From an uncultured Clostridia bacterium (lineage in GTDB: Bacteria > Bacillota > Clostridia > TANB77 > CAG-508): a DNA stretch of 37,606 bases. The DNA lies in the NCBI GenBank assembly GCA_947626735.1, contig CANQTK010000012.1, forward strand, positions 1 through 37,606, in the 5' to 3' direction. This document shows positions 8,790 through 17,019 of the stretch, one piece after another. How positions within the stretch are numbered: the stretch's first letter is position 1; each line of letters begins with the position of its first letter. The notes beneath the pieces were generated by a model that was not told the DNA's origin, did not search any database, and saw only the letters and a program-made list of their open reading frames with translations. The position numbers were made by a program, and so were the translations under genes.

Positions 8790-11534
8790 TTACTGATTTT
8801 TACCACAACAGTTTTTGTATTTTTTCCCACTTCCACATGGACATGGATCGTTTCTCCCTACTTTTGGCGTATTATTTACAACAGGTGTATTTGTTTTTTG
8901 TGGAGTCGTTCCGTCTAAAGACTTGATAGCAGTATCTTCTAAACTAGCATTTGTTATTTGTGCAGCTTCTTGTCTGGAAGCAATTCCTCCTTCTTTCTTT
9001 CTAGCATTTAGAAGGAATTTAACAACATCTACTTTAATATTTGCATTCATTTCATCAAACATGTCTCCACCAAGCAATCGATATTGTACAACAGGGTCTT
9101 TTTGTCCATAGCCTTGAAGACCAATACCATTTTTAAGTTCATCCATGTTATCAATGTGGTCCATCCATCTTTGGTCAACAATTTTAAGCATAACCACACG
9201 TTCTAATTCTCTTAAGTTTTCAGAACCAAATTCTGCTTCTTTTTGCCCATAAATTTCATGAATTTTATCTTTTACTTCTTCTATAATATCAGAAGCATTT
9301 AAATTCTTTTCTTTTAGCGAATGTAACTTTTCAATTGCAAACGTAGTTTTTATATCTTGCATAAAAGCATCACGATTTACTGGGTCTTCAGATAAATACA
9401 TAGAAACCATATCTTCTGCCACAGAGTCCATCATTCTTAGTATTTTTTCTTTTAAATCTTCTCCATCTAGTACTTGTCTTCTTTGGGCATAAATAATTTC
9501 TCTTTGTGCATTCATTACATCGTCGTAAGAAAGAACATTTTTACGAATGCTAAAGTTTCTACCCTCTACTCTTTTTTGTGCTGTTTCTACGGATTTTGAA
9601 ATCACTTTTGCTTCAATTGGCATATTCTCGTCTGCACCAAGTAAATTATAAACAGCTGTTACTTTATCGCCACCAAAGATTTTCATTAGGTCATCATCAA
9701 GACCAATATAGAATCTAGATTCTCCAGGGTCTCCTTGACGTCCACTACGTCCACGAAGCTGATTGTCAATTCTTCTTGATTCATGACGTTCCGTACCAAT
9801 AATTTTTAAACCACCAGCTTGCAATACTTTTTCTTTTTCTTCTTTAATTTGTTCATTATGTTTTTCTTCTAATTCTTTAAATTTCTTTCTTGCATTTAAA
9901 ATTTCTTGGTCATCTGTTTCATTGAATGCGGTTGCTTGCTCAATTAAATCTTCTGAATAACCTAACTTTCTCATTTCTTGTTTTGCTAAATATTCACTAT
10001 TTCCACCAAGCATAATATCGGTACCACGACCTGCCATGTTAGTAGCAATGGTAACGGCTCCAAATTTTCCTGCTTGGGCAATAATTTCTGCTTCTTTTTC
10101 ATGGAATTTTGCATTTAATACTTCATGCTTAATACCTTCTTTTTTAAGTAAGTTACTTAATTTTTCAGATTTTTCAATAGAAACGGTACCTACTAAGACT
10201 GGTTGACCTTTTTCGTGGCTTTCTTTAATATCTTGGATAACTGCTCTAAATTTAGCAGGTTCATTTTTATAAATAATATCGTGATGGTCATCTCTTATCA
10301 TTGGCTTATTAGTAGGAATTTCAATAACATCTAAATGATAAATTTCCTCAAATTCTGCTTCTTCTGTCATAGCAGTACCAGTCATACCTGCTAATTTTTC
10401 ATACATTCTAAAATAGTTTTGGAAAGTAATGGTTGCTAAAGTTTTAGATTCATCTGCAATTTTAACATTTTCTTTTGCTTCTATTGCTTGATGAAGTCCA
10501 TTATTGTATCTTCTTCCATACATAATACGACCTGTAAATTCGTCAACAATTAGTACTTCTCCATCTTTTACAATGTAGTCAATGTCTTTTTTCATAATTC
10601 CATGAGCACGTAAAGCTTGGTTTACATTATGAACTAATTCTGAGTTTTCAATATCATTAAAGTTTTCAATATGGAATTCTTCTTCTGCCTTTTTAATACC
10701 TTTTTGTGTTAAAGAAGCAGATTTTGCCTTTAAGTCTACAATGTAATCGTAGTTTTCGTTATCTTCTGCTTGTTCAAAGTCCTTTACATCTTCTTCAACA
10801 ATTACTTTTGCTTTTAAACGTCTTACAAAATTATCTGCTTTTTTATAAAGGTCAGAAGATTTATTTGCTCTACCTGAAATAATAAGAGGGGTACGAGCTT
10901 CATCAATTAAAATACTATCAATCTCATCGACAATAGCATATTTTAACTTTCTTTGTACTAATTGATTTTTATAAATAACCATATTATCTCTTAAGTAGTC
11001 AAAACCAAATTCATTGTTGGTTCCATAAGTGATATCACAATGATAAGCTTCTTGTTTTTGGCTTGGGTTCATACCTGCAATAACAAGGCCTACACTTAGC
11101 CCTAAAAAGCGATATACTTTTCCCATCCACTCACTATCTCTTTTTGCTAAATAATCGTTTACAGTAATAACATGTACTCCTTCTCCTGTAAGAGCATTTA
11201 AATAAACTGGTAAAGTAGCAACTAAAGTTTTTCCTTCCCCTGTTTTCATTTCGGCAATTCTACCTTGATGTAAGATAATTCCACCAATTAATTGTACATC
11301 AAAATGGCGCATGCCAAGCACTCTTTTAGAAGCTTCTCTTACTACAGCAAAAGCTTCTGGTAAAAGATCATCTAAGGTTTCTCCGTTTTGTAATCTATTT
11401 TTAAATTCATCCGTTTTATTTCTTAATTCTGTGTCGGTTAATTTTGAAATTTCATCTTCTAAACTATTGATTTTTTCAACCAATGGCATTACTCTTTTTA
11501 CTTCTTTTTCACTATAAGTTTTAAATAGTCCCAT
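8790..11534 (-). CDS. secA: Preprotein translocase ATPase SecA
   Basis: A 914-residue motor that drives proteins through SecYEG. Walker [10 protein letters not shown] lies near residues 95-103, and Walker B with [17 protein letters not shown] near 203-219. The second motor domain has [14 protein letters not shown] and [10 protein letters not shown]. The C-terminal tail carries the SEC-C zinc motif [17 protein letters not shown]. The gene is intact, with no in-frame CGG codon seen over its length, which makes it a useful control for uvrA and uvrB. It would export the pilins encoded later in the window. Confidence 0.98.
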   Translation of the reverse strand: MGLFKTYSEKEVKRVMPLVEKINSLEDEISKLTDTELRNKTDEFKNRLQNGETLDDLLPEAFAVVREASKRVLGMRHFDVQLIGGIILHQGRIAEMKTGEGKTLVATLPVYLNALTGEGVHVITVNDYLAKRDSEWMGKVYRFLGLSVGLVIAGMNPSQKQEAYHCDITYGTNNEFGFDYLRDNMVIYKNQLVQRKLKYAIVDEIDSILIDEARTPLIISGRANKSSDLYKKADNFVRRLKAKVIVEEDVKDFEQAEDNENYDYIVDLKAKSASLTQKGIKKAEEEFHIENFNDIENSELVHNVNQALRAHGIMKKDIDYIVKDGEVLIVDEFTGRIMYGRRYNNGLHQAIEAKENVKIADESKTLATITFQNYFRMYEKLAGMTGTAMTEEAEFEEIYHLDVIEIPTNKPMIRDDHHDIIYKNEPAKFRAVIQDIKESHEKGQPVLVGTVSIEKSEKLSNLLKKEGIKHEVLNAKFHEKEAEIIAQAGKFGAVTIATNMAGRGTDIMLGGNSEYLAKQEMRKLGYSEDLIEQATAFNETDDQEILNARKKFKELEEKHNEQIKEEKEKVLQAGGLKIIGTERHESRRIDNQLRGRSGRQGDPGESRFYIGLDDDLMKIFGGDKVTAVYNLLGADENMPIEAKVISKSVETAQKRVEGRNFSIRKNVLSYDDVMNAQREIIYAQRRQVLDGEDLKEKILRMMDSVAEDMVSMYLSEDPVNRDAFMQDIKTTFAIEKLHSLKEKNLNASDIIEEVKDKIHEIYGQKEAEFGSENLRELERVVMLKIVDQRWMDHIDNMDELKNGIGLQGYGQKDPVVQYRLLGGDMFDEMNANIKVDVVKFLLNARKKEGGIASRQEAAQITNASLEDTAIKSLDGTTPQKTNTPVVNNTPKVGRNDPCPCGSGKKYKNCCGKNQ

Positions 11535-11575
11535 GTTTTTCTTCCTTTCCGTTTTTACATATTTTCATGTATTTT

Positions 11576-11604
11576 ACTATATCACGAATGAATAAAAAAA
11601 GCAA
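11576..11604 (-). promoter_or_regulatory. secA promoter
   Basis: TTGCTT, 17-nt spacer, TATAGT on the minus strand, with the -10 about 42 nt before the secA start. Confidence 0.55.
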
Positions 11605-11678
11605 GAAAATTCAAGTATATTTCATTTTTGCACAACATATATTGTACTAACCTAAAACGAAGAAAGAGGGATTTTAAG

Positions 11679-12224
11679 ATGTTTGTCTGTAATTTAAAAT
11701 TAAATAGTTCTTTTATGTTTAAAATATTACTTGCTGTTATTGTTTTCATTGTTATTTGTTTATGTGGTATCATTGGTTTTAGACTTTATAAAGCAAGTAC
11801 AAAAGATTTAGGAGATGGAATAAATAATAATGATATTACTCAACTAACTCCTCAAAATTATGCTACTATTTTGCAAACTGTTCATGATGACATGGATACA
11901 TATGTAGGACAAAAAATTAAATTTTCTGGCTTTGTTTATCGTGTTTATGATTTAGACCAAGAACAATTTGTATTAGGACGAAATATGATTATAAGCTCTG
12001 ATTTTCAAAGTGTCGTAGTTGGTTTTCTTTGTCATTATAAAGATGCACTTCAATTTCGTGATAGTATATGGGTAGAATTAGAAGGAAAAATTACAAAAGG
12101 CACTTACCATGGAAGTGATATGCCTATTTTGGAAGTAACCAAAATAAAAGAAATAGAAAAGCCAAATGACGAGTATGTGTACCCACCAGATGAAAATTAT
12201 ATTCCTACATCCGTCATTTTATAA
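11679..12224 (+). CDS. Membrane-anchored DUF1980-like OB-fold protein
   Basis: About 181 residues from an ATG at 11679, chosen because AAGAGGG lies 8 nt upstream; an earlier in-frame ATG at 11628 lacks a site. One N-terminal transmembrane helix (ILLAVIVFIVICLCGIIGF) is followed by an extracytoplasmic domain. The segment YVGQKIKFSGFVYRVYD, then FVLGRNMII and VVVGFLCHY, resembles the C-terminal domain of YcgQ/DUF1980 proteins. Those occur with permeases of the YcgR family, absent here. Function unknown. Confidence 0.7.
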   Translation: MFVCNLKLNSSFMFKILLAVIVFIVICLCGIIGFRLYKASTKDLGDGINNNDITQLTPQNYATILQTVHDDMDTYVGQKIKFSGFVYRVYDLDQEQFVLGRNMIISSDFQSVVVGFLCHYKDALQFRDSIWVELEGKITKGTYHGSDMPILEVTKIKEIEKPNDEYVYPPDENYIPTSVIL

Positions 12225-12244
12225 AAATTTTTTAGTACACAGGA

Positions 12245-12299
12245 AGGGCTGTCCCTAGCGTTCCAAAATGGAACGAAAAGGGGCGTCCCTCCTGTTTCC
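12245..12299. repeat. REP-like palindromic repeat, copy 2
   Basis: Same family as 5324-5376: GGGCTGTCCCTAGCGTTCC, then a perfect GTTCC-AAAAT-GGAAC hairpin, then GAAAAGGGGCGTCCC. The copy lies between a stop codon and a terminator. Confidence 0.65.
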
Positions 12300-12342
12300 A
12301 AAAAAAGAACTGAGGGCTAATTTTAGCTCTCAGTTCTTTTTG
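12300..12342. terminator. Bidirectional terminator
   Basis: AAAAGAACTGAGGGCTAA pairs with TTAGCTCTCAGTTCTTTT around a short loop, with A and T runs on each side. It separates two convergent genes. Confidence 0.9.
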
Positions 12343-12346
12343 GATA

Positions 12347-12544
12347 TTATCTACGAACAGAATGGCAATGTACACAAGCATGTCCGTTTGAATATGTCAT
12401 GCTTGTAGCCACATGCCTTTTATGGGCTAAGTGTTCCATAATAGCATGAGCAGAATAATTCTGCTTCGCTAATTCGTCTGCCTCCTTCTGAAAATTCTTT
12501 CTTGTTTCCTCCGAAAACTCATTTGCTACAATTGTAACTCCCAT
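12347..12544 (-). CDS. 65-residue protein with a CVHCH motif
   Basis: A small, charged, likely cytoplasmic protein that I do not recognise. It is helical in the first 45 residues (EETRKNFQKEADELAKQ) and ends with NGHACVHCHSVRR. The CxxCH could bind metal; it matches the haem c motif by pattern, but no signal peptide is present, so a cytochrome role is unlikely. AAAGGAG lies 9 nt before the ATG, and a strong terminator follows, which supports a real gene. Confidence 0.65.
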   Translation of the reverse strand: MGVTIVANEFSEETRKNFQKEADELAKQNYSAHAIMEHLAHKRHVATSMTYSNGHACVHCHSVRR

Positions 12545-12646
12545 AAGCTGTTTCTCCTTTCATAATGAAAAATGAGTTTTTAAAATTAATATGTTATATA
12601 TTTTATATAAAAATATATAAAAAATCAAGTCTTTTTAAAAAATTTA

Positions 12647-13747
12647 TTAAATTTCTCTTTCAAAAATAGATTTTGCAAATCCTTTATCTATCATATTACT
12701 AAACACATTTTTTAAAATAATTAAAATAATAGGACCAATTAATAATCCAAAAACACCTATAAAACGAAATCCTGTATACATTGCAATTAAGGTAAAAATG
12801 GGATGTATTCCAATTTGACCAGATACAATTCTTGGTTCTAAAAATTGCCTTACTATTCCCATTATAGCAAGTAATATAATTAAACTAACACCAAGTGTTA
12901 AATTTCCATCACAAGCAGTAATGATAGCCCATGGTATCATGACAGTAGCAGATCCAAAAATAGGAAGTGCATCTACAAAAGCAATTCCTAAAGCAGCAAT
13001 AAGTGGAAATTGCACATTAAGTCCTATCCATTTAAAAATGCAAAGACCGATTAAACAAATAACAAAAGAAACAATCACTAAAATAGCTTCTGCTTTTAAC
13101 AAACAACCAAGAGATTTTGTAATTTCTCGAATATGTTTTGTAAGTTTTTTTACCCATAATTCTGGGAAATGATGTTCTAATTGATCGATCATATAAATCT
13201 TGTCAGTACATATAAAATATAAAGCTAATACACTAATTACAGTATAAATGCCAATAGCAGGTAAAGAAGTAAGCAAGTTTAAAAAATGAGTTAATGCATT
13301 TTTCACCCAATTTGCTACTGTTCCTAATAAATCTTTACCAGAAGATTGCATAATTTCTACTATTTCATTCGGTACTTTTATTTTACTAAAATCTATTTGA
13401 GATGTTATATTCATAAATTGCTGAGAAATTTTTTCTACATATCCATTTAAACCGCCTAATAAATTAGAAGATTCTGAAATAAGAGCAAAAATTCCCCAAG
13501 TAAGAAGTCCAACTAAAAGTGAAAGTACAACGATAAATACTATAATAGCACTTGTCCTTCTTTTCCACTTAAAATGCTTCATACAAAAGCGAATAATAGG
13601 TTCTATTAAAAGAGAAAGAATAAATGCTACTAGAAATGGAATGTAGAAAACAGCTAGTTTAAATGCAAAATAGATACCAATCATTGAAAATAAGAGGATA
13701 AGTATTTTTCGAAAAACTTTTGACCAATAATTCATATCAATTATCAT
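12647..13747 (-). CDS. AI-2E/YtvI-family membrane permease
   Basis: A 366-residue polytopic membrane protein of the AI-2E transporter (DUF20) family with about eight membrane segments. The first pair (ILILLFSMIGIYFAFKLAVFY and FLVAFILSLLIEPI) and the late FRFIGVFGLLIGPIILIILK are typical. Sporulating Clostridia and Bacilli carry YtvI, a member of this family, so a sporulation role is possible. GGGGG lies 7 nt before the ATG. A 12-bp palindrome lies just upstream. The transported substrate is unknown. Confidence 0.85.
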   Translation of the reverse strand: MIIDMNYWSKVFRKILILLFSMIGIYFAFKLAVFYIPFLVAFILSLLIEPIIRFCMKHFKWKRRTSAIIVFIVVLSLLVGLLTWGIFALISESSNLLGGLNGYVEKISQQFMNITSQIDFSKIKVPNEIVEIMQSSGKDLLGTVANWVKNALTHFLNLLTSLPAIGIYTVISVLALYFICTDKIYMIDQLEHHFPELWVKKLTKHIREITKSLGCLLKAEAILVIVSFVICLIGLCIFKWIGLNVQFPLIAALGIAFVDALPIFGSATVMIPWAIITACDGNLTLGVSLIILLAIMGIVRQFLEPRIVSGQIGIHPIFTLIAMYTGFRFIGVFGLLIGPIILIILKNVFSNMIDKGFAKSIFEREI

Positions 13748-13772
13748 ATACTTTCCCCCTTTTTTATGTATG

Positions 13773-13800
13773 AAGCTTCATAATGTATATTATGAAGCTT
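13773..13800. repeat. Perfect 12-bp palindrome
   Basis: AAGCTTCATAAT pairs with ATTATGAAGCTT around GTAT. It lies between the CBS gene and the permease gene on the same strand. It lacks a run of U, so it could be an mRNA stability hairpin, operator or weak attenuator. Confidence 0.6.
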
Positions 13801-13809
13801 GTCTTAAGT

Positions 13810-14250
13810 TTATTCCGCATTTTTGTCATTACATCCGCATATATTTTCTAAGGTATTACATACACCTTGTGTGTTTACATTTTGGTTGTTGCATAAGTCA
13901 CCTAAAGTAATTATTCCTATTACTTGGTTGTTTTCATCAATAACAGGAAGACGACGAATTTGCTCATTTGACATTGTTTTTTCTGCATATTCTACTTCTT
14001 CTTCTGGACCACAACAACATACTTTGCAAGTCATTATTTCACTTACAGGAGTAGTTGCAACATCTTTATCACATGCAATACTTCTTAAAATAACGTCTCT
14101 ATCTGTAACAAGTCCCACTATTTTTTTGTTGGTATCACATACTGGAATACAACCAACATGTTTATTACACATTAATTTAGCACAATCTTTTATTGTACTA
14201 TCTGGTGTTAAATAAGCCACATCTTGGCACATACAATCTTTTACTTTCAT
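13810..14250 (-). CDS. Cys-rich CBS-pair protein
   Basis: A 146-residue stand-alone pair of CBS domains, which bind adenine nucleotides and sense energy state. CBS1 has VAYLTPDSTIKDCAKLM and VGLVTDRDVILRS; CBS2 has EEEVEYAEKTM, IRRLPVIDE and VIGIITLGDL. The sequence has many cysteines (CMC, CKVCCC, CGC), unusual for this family, so metal or redox control is possible. The start at 14250 (MKVKDCMC) has GGTGGG at a good distance; an ATG at 14283 is less likely. Confidence 0.88.
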   Translation of the reverse strand: MKVKDCMCQDVAYLTPDSTIKDCAKLMCNKHVGCIPVCDTNKKIVGLVTDRDVILRSIACDKDVATTPVSEIMTCKVCCCGPEEEVEYAEKTMSNEQIRRLPVIDENNQVIGIITLGDLCNNQNVNTQGVCNTLENICGCNDKNAE

Positions 14251-14384
14251 ATTTTTTCCCACCTTTTTTAAAAATTTATGCATTTTTATTTTATGTATTT
14301 TTTATTTTTTTATACAATTTGAAATTACAAATTAGACCATTTTTTGGATTTTTTGAAAAATTTTACATAATTTTAATTTTAGTA

Positions 14385-14413
14385 TTGACATAAAAATAAA
14401 TTTATGTTAGAAT
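14385..14413 (+). promoter_or_regulatory. Strong promoter of the tRNA-like unit
   Basis: A perfect TTGACA at 14385-14390, a 17-nt spacer, and TAGAAT at 14408-14413. Predicted transcription starts near 14420, about 27 nt before the first tRNA-like gene. It is the closest match to consensus in the window. Confidence 0.85.
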
Positions 14414-14446
14414 ATATTTCAGTTTTAAGATAAATCTTTATTGTAG

Positions 14447-14536
14447 TCCCCAGTAGCTCAGTTAGGTAGAGCAAACCTTCAGTAACCGTACTGATGCACA
14501 TAGGTTATGTCAGAGGTTTGAATCCTCTCTGGGGCG
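14447..14536 (+). tRNA. tRNA with a giant anticodon arm ending in ACCG; candidate CGGN quadruplet decoder
   Basis: Acceptor TCCCCAG/CTGGGGC pairs at six of seven positions (U1:C72 is a mismatch), with G73. The D arm GCTC-AGTTAGGTA-GAGC and T arm AGAGG-TTTGAAT-CCTCT are good, although T56 replaces the usual C56. The anticodon stem AACCT/AGGTT (14474-14478, 14502-14506) is perfect but encloses 23 nt instead of 7. The first 16 of these form a second hairpin, TCAGTA-ACCG-TACTGA (14479-14494), leaving a 7-nt bulge TGCACAT on the 3' side. Opening two pairs gives an 8-nt loop, TAACCGTA. The tip ACCG is the antiparallel complement of CGGU: ACC is a glycine anticodon, and the next G would pair with the extra C. 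Inosine at A34 would add CGGA and CGGC. This matches the seven CGGA/CGGT sites in uvrA, uvrB and cysE. The amino acid identity is inferred; the G73 discriminator is not typical of bacterial tRNA-Gly. An alternative is a removable insert or a decayed tRNA. Confidence 0.75.
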
Positions 14537-14559
14537 TTAAAACGATTTTTTCGTTTTAA
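14537..14559 (+). other. Hairpin between the two tRNA-like genes
   Basis: TTAAAACGA pairs perfectly with TCGTTTTAA around TTTTT. It could be an RNase processing signal or a weak terminator between the two RNAs. Confidence 0.6.
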
Positions 14560-14569
14560 AAATTAGTTA

Positions 14570-14642
14570 CGGGCAATAGTGTTAATTGGATAACACGTCA
14601 CCCATGGAGGTGAAAATAGAGGTTCGAATCCTCTTTGTCCGA
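14570..14642 (+). tRNA. Second tRNA-like gene with an abnormal anticodon loop
   Basis: Acceptor CGGGCAA/TTGTCCG (seven pairs, one G-U) with A73; D arm GTGT/ACAC; T arm AGAGG-TTCGAAT-CCTCT. The anticodon stem TCACC/GGTGA encloses only six bases, CATGGA, or eight (CCATGGAG) if the inner C-G pair opens. No U33 is in the normal place for any triplet anticodon. The stem sequence resembles that of glycine tRNAs, but this is weak evidence. The variable loop is four bases. As with its neighbour, every part of the tRNA is good except the decoding arm. It may read a different non-standard codon, have a non-decoding role, or be decayed. Transcribed from the same promoter. Confidence 0.65.
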
Positions 14643-14645
14643 CTC

Positions 14646-14702
14646 AGGTGCTGACGGGCAAGTAGCATCTGATACCTTCGTAGGAGGAAGGACGGTCACG
14701 TA
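14646..14702 (+). ncRNA. Unidentified structured RNA 3' of the tRNA-like genes
   Basis: Between the second tRNA and the terminator lies a GC-richer stretch that can fold into GGTGCT with AGC and ACC partners, and into a second hairpin CCTTC-GTAGGAG-GAAGG with a 7-nt loop. It lacks a T arm, so it is not a full tRNA. CGTAGGA occurs twice, and GACGGGCAAGTAG resembles the start of the second tRNA (CGGGCAATAG), so it may be a remnant of a third tRNA or a separate small RNA. I do not recognise a known family. Confidence 0.4.
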
Positions 14703-14744
14703 GGAAACAGCAAGTAGATATTTCTACTTGCTGTTTCCATTTTT
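14703..14744 (+). terminator. Very strong terminator of the tRNA-like unit
   Basis: A perfect 16-bp stem, GGAAACAGCAAGTAGA with its complement, around TATT, followed by ATTTTT. It ends the transcript begun at the 14385 promoter. Confidence 0.92.
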
Positions 14745-14772
14745 AGTTATTTAGTTATAGCAAAAAATGACT

Positions 14773-15375
14773 TCAAATAATTTCATAATCTCTATATGGT
14801 GGCCTTGGCTCTCCTGGAAATGGAGGTCTTGGATAAGGAGGTCTTGGGCGTGGTGGTCTATTTGGAAAATTTCCTCCTAATAATTGATTTAAAATTAGAA
14901 TTCGAATTAAATCTCGCAATAATGGATTGTTTGGTCTTCTTTGTCTATTTTCTACTTGTGCATTTCTTTGTATTGTTTGGTTTGAAAATGCTTGATTTGC
15001 ATTATTCCTATTAGAGTTTATTCTTACATTATTATTTGTTCTATTTTCTACTTCTTGCTCTTGGTTTCTATTTTCAATTTGAATATTCACTAAAATTTCA
15101 TGATTATTTTCTACTTTTTGATATACTTCTTCTACCATATTTTCTACTATTTCCCTTGTTGCTGGTACAGTACATTTATTACATACTTCACAAACAATAG
15201 GATTAAGAAGTTTATAAATTTCTGGATAACATTCTTCTAATTCTTTTGTATTTTGATTTGGCAAAATATAATTTTGTGTTTCTTCTATTGTATTTCTTTG
15301 ATATGTATCTTGATTTTCTGCGACTGGGTAACCTAATACACTTCTCATATATTCTTCATAGTTTTGATAATACAT
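14773..15375 (-). CDS. Unknown protein with proline-rich C-terminal tail
   Basis: A 200-residue soluble protein that I do not recognise. The first 100 residues hold CEVCNKC, a possible metal-binding cluster, and a helical stretch. The middle is rich in Asn, Arg and Gln. The tail (about residues 170-196) is almost all Pro, Arg, Phe and Tyr (RPPRPRPPYPRPPFPG). Such tails occur in spore coat and surface proteins, and a spore role is possible but unproven. GAGGAGGG precedes the ATG. Confidence 0.75.
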   Translation of the reverse strand: MYYQNYEEYMRSVLGYPVAENQDTYQRNTIEETQNYILPNQNTKELEECYPEIYKLLNPIVCEVCNKCTVPATREIVENMVEEVYQKVENNHEILVNIQIENRNQEQEVENRTNNNVRINSNRNNANQAFSNQTIQRNAQVENRQRRPNNPLLRDLIRILILNQLLGGNFPNRPPRPRPPYPRPPFPGEPRPPYRDYEII

Positions 15376-15443
15376 AAGTTTTCCCTCCTCTATTCTTATG
15401 TATTATTGTATGCTATTTTCTTTATTTTGGTGATTGTATTTAC

Positions 15444-15476
15444 AAAAAAAGAGCTAACATTTTATTTGTTAGCCCC
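15444..15476 (-). terminator. Terminator of the murD unit
   Basis: On the minus strand GGGGCTAACA pairs with TGTTAGCTC around an AT loop and is followed by seven T. It lies about 115 nt past the murD stop. Confidence 0.85.
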
Positions 15477-15591
15477 TATTCTTTTAAAGCTCTGCACTTA
15501 TTGGTAGCAGTACACCTCTTTTAATAACAAATGTTATTCTATTAGTATTATATATTTTTATAAATATTATGTCAATAATTTAATTAAAATT

Positions 15592-16998
15592 TTATAAATT
15601 TTTTACAAATTCTTTAAATTTGTTGCCTCGTTCTTCAAAATTTTTAAAAGCATCAAAACTTGCACTAGCTGGTGAAAGTAAAACAACATCTCCTACTTTT
15701 GCTTTTTTTCTTGCTAAAGTAATGGCTTCCTCTAAGTTTTTTACATAGCAAATTTCTACCTCTTTTTGCATTTTTTTCATTGCATTTTGTGTGGCTTCTG
15801 CTATTTTTATACTAGTTGGACCGCATAAAATTAAAATTCCTACCTTTTCTGCAATAGCTTCTCCTACCTCTTTATAGTCTAAACCTTTATCAGAGCCACC
15901 GGCAAGTAATAAAATATTTTCATCAAAGGCATGAAGTCCTGCAATAGTACTTGCTGGACTCGTTCCAATGGAGTCATTATAATATTTTACGCCATCTAAT
16001 TCGCGTACAAACTCTAAACGATGTTCTACCCCATTGAATTCTTTAATTACTTTTACAGCAGTATCTACTGGAATAAAAGAAGATGTTACCGCAAGCGCAG
16101 CACAAATATTTTCATAATTATGAATGCCTCTTAATTTAATTTCTTTTTTAGGGAGTAAATGTTTGCGAATACCTTCCTGACAATATTTAAGATTACCATC
16201 TGTTCTATCATAAATATAGCCATCTTGTAATTTTTCTTTACTACTAAAGAATATAACTTTTCCATTTGCTTCTTTTGCAAAAGAACGTGTAATGTCATTA
16301 TCGTAATTTAATACTAAAATACCATTTTCATTTTGATGTTTGAAAATATTCTTTTTTGCTTCTTGATATTCTTCATAAGAGCGATGCACATTTAAGTGGT
16401 CTGGATAGATGTTGGTTACCAAAGAAACATCTGGACTAATATCCATATCCATTAGTTGAAAACTGCTCATCTCTAAAATAACAAAATCTTCTGGTTTCAT
16501 TTCTTTGATTTGTGTAAAAATTGGTTTTCCCATGTTGCCACCTAAAAAACAAGTATGCCCTGTTTGTTTTAAAATTTCGTAAATTAAAGTAGTAGTGGTA
16601 GTTTTTCCTTCCGTTCCTGTAATACCTATCGTTTTAGCAGGTGTTAATTTTAAGACCATTTCAATTTCAGAAGTTAAAATAGCTCCTCTTTCTACTTCTT
16701 CTGCTATTTCTTTTACAAATGGCATAGCACTTGGAGAACGAAAAATAATGTCAAAGCCTTTTAAATGTTGCAAATTTCTTCTTCCAAAATAATAAGGAAA
16801 ACGATATTGTTCCATTTTTCCAATGATATTTTCATCAATTTCTGCTATGGTACGATGATCAAAAACTGTAACTTTTGCATTGTGCTTATAAAAATAATCT
16901 AGTAAAGGAATATTACTAACACCAATGCCAATAATCGCAATATTTTTACCTACGATGAAGCGATTAAATTCTTCTAATTTTTTATTGTAAAATTCCAT
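15592..16998 (-). CDS. murD: UDP-N-acetylmuramoylalanine--D-glutamate ligase
   Basis: Adds D-glutamate to UDP-MurNAc-L-Ala in peptidoglycan synthesis. 468 residues, a normal length. The N-terminal UDP-binding region has IAIIGIGVSNIPLLDYF. The ATP-binding loop GITGTEGKTTTTTLIYEIL, the central SSFQLMDMD, and VTNIYPDHLNVHRSYEEY are classic Mur ligase motifs. The C-terminal domain has NDSIGTSPASTIAGL and LLAGGSDKGLDY. AAAGGAAAA lies before the ATG. The cytidylate-kinase-like gene is 21 nt upstream on the same strand, so the two are probably co-transcribed. Confidence 0.97.
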   Translation of the reverse strand: MEFYNKKLEEFNRFIVGKNIAIIGIGVSNIPLLDYFYKHNAKVTVFDHRTIAEIDENIIGKMEQYRFPYYFGRRNLQHLKGFDIIFRSPSAMPFVKEIAEEVERGAILTSEIEMVLKLTPAKTIGITGTEGKTTTTTLIYEILKQTGHTCFLGGNMGKPIFTQIKEMKPEDFVILEMSSFQLMDMDISPDVSLVTNIYPDHLNVHRSYEEYQEAKKNIFKHQNENGILVLNYDNDITRSFAKEANGKVIFFSSKEKLQDGYIYDRTDGNLKYCQEGIRKHLLPKKEIKLRGIHNYENICAALAVTSSFIPVDTAVKVIKEFNGVEHRLEFVRELDGVKYYNDSIGTSPASTIAGLHAFDENILLLAGGSDKGLDYKEVGEAIAEKVGILILCGPTSIKIAEATQNAMKKMQKEVEICYVKNLEEAITLARKKAKVGDVVLLSPASASFDAFKNFEERGNKFKEFVKNL

Positions 16999-17019
16999 AT
17001 TTTTCCTTTCTTTTCACTC

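Noticed and set aside
12347..12544. c-type cytochrome
   Set aside because: One CxxCH matches by pattern only; there is no signal peptide or axial-ligand context.
14646..14702. Hammerhead or other known self-cleaving ribozyme
   Set aside because: CTGA and GAAAC words are present, but the conserved CUGANGA core and three-stem layout are not.
14385..14744. T-box leader
   Set aside because: No T-box antiterminator consensus, and the unit ends in a terminator before any gene on that strand.
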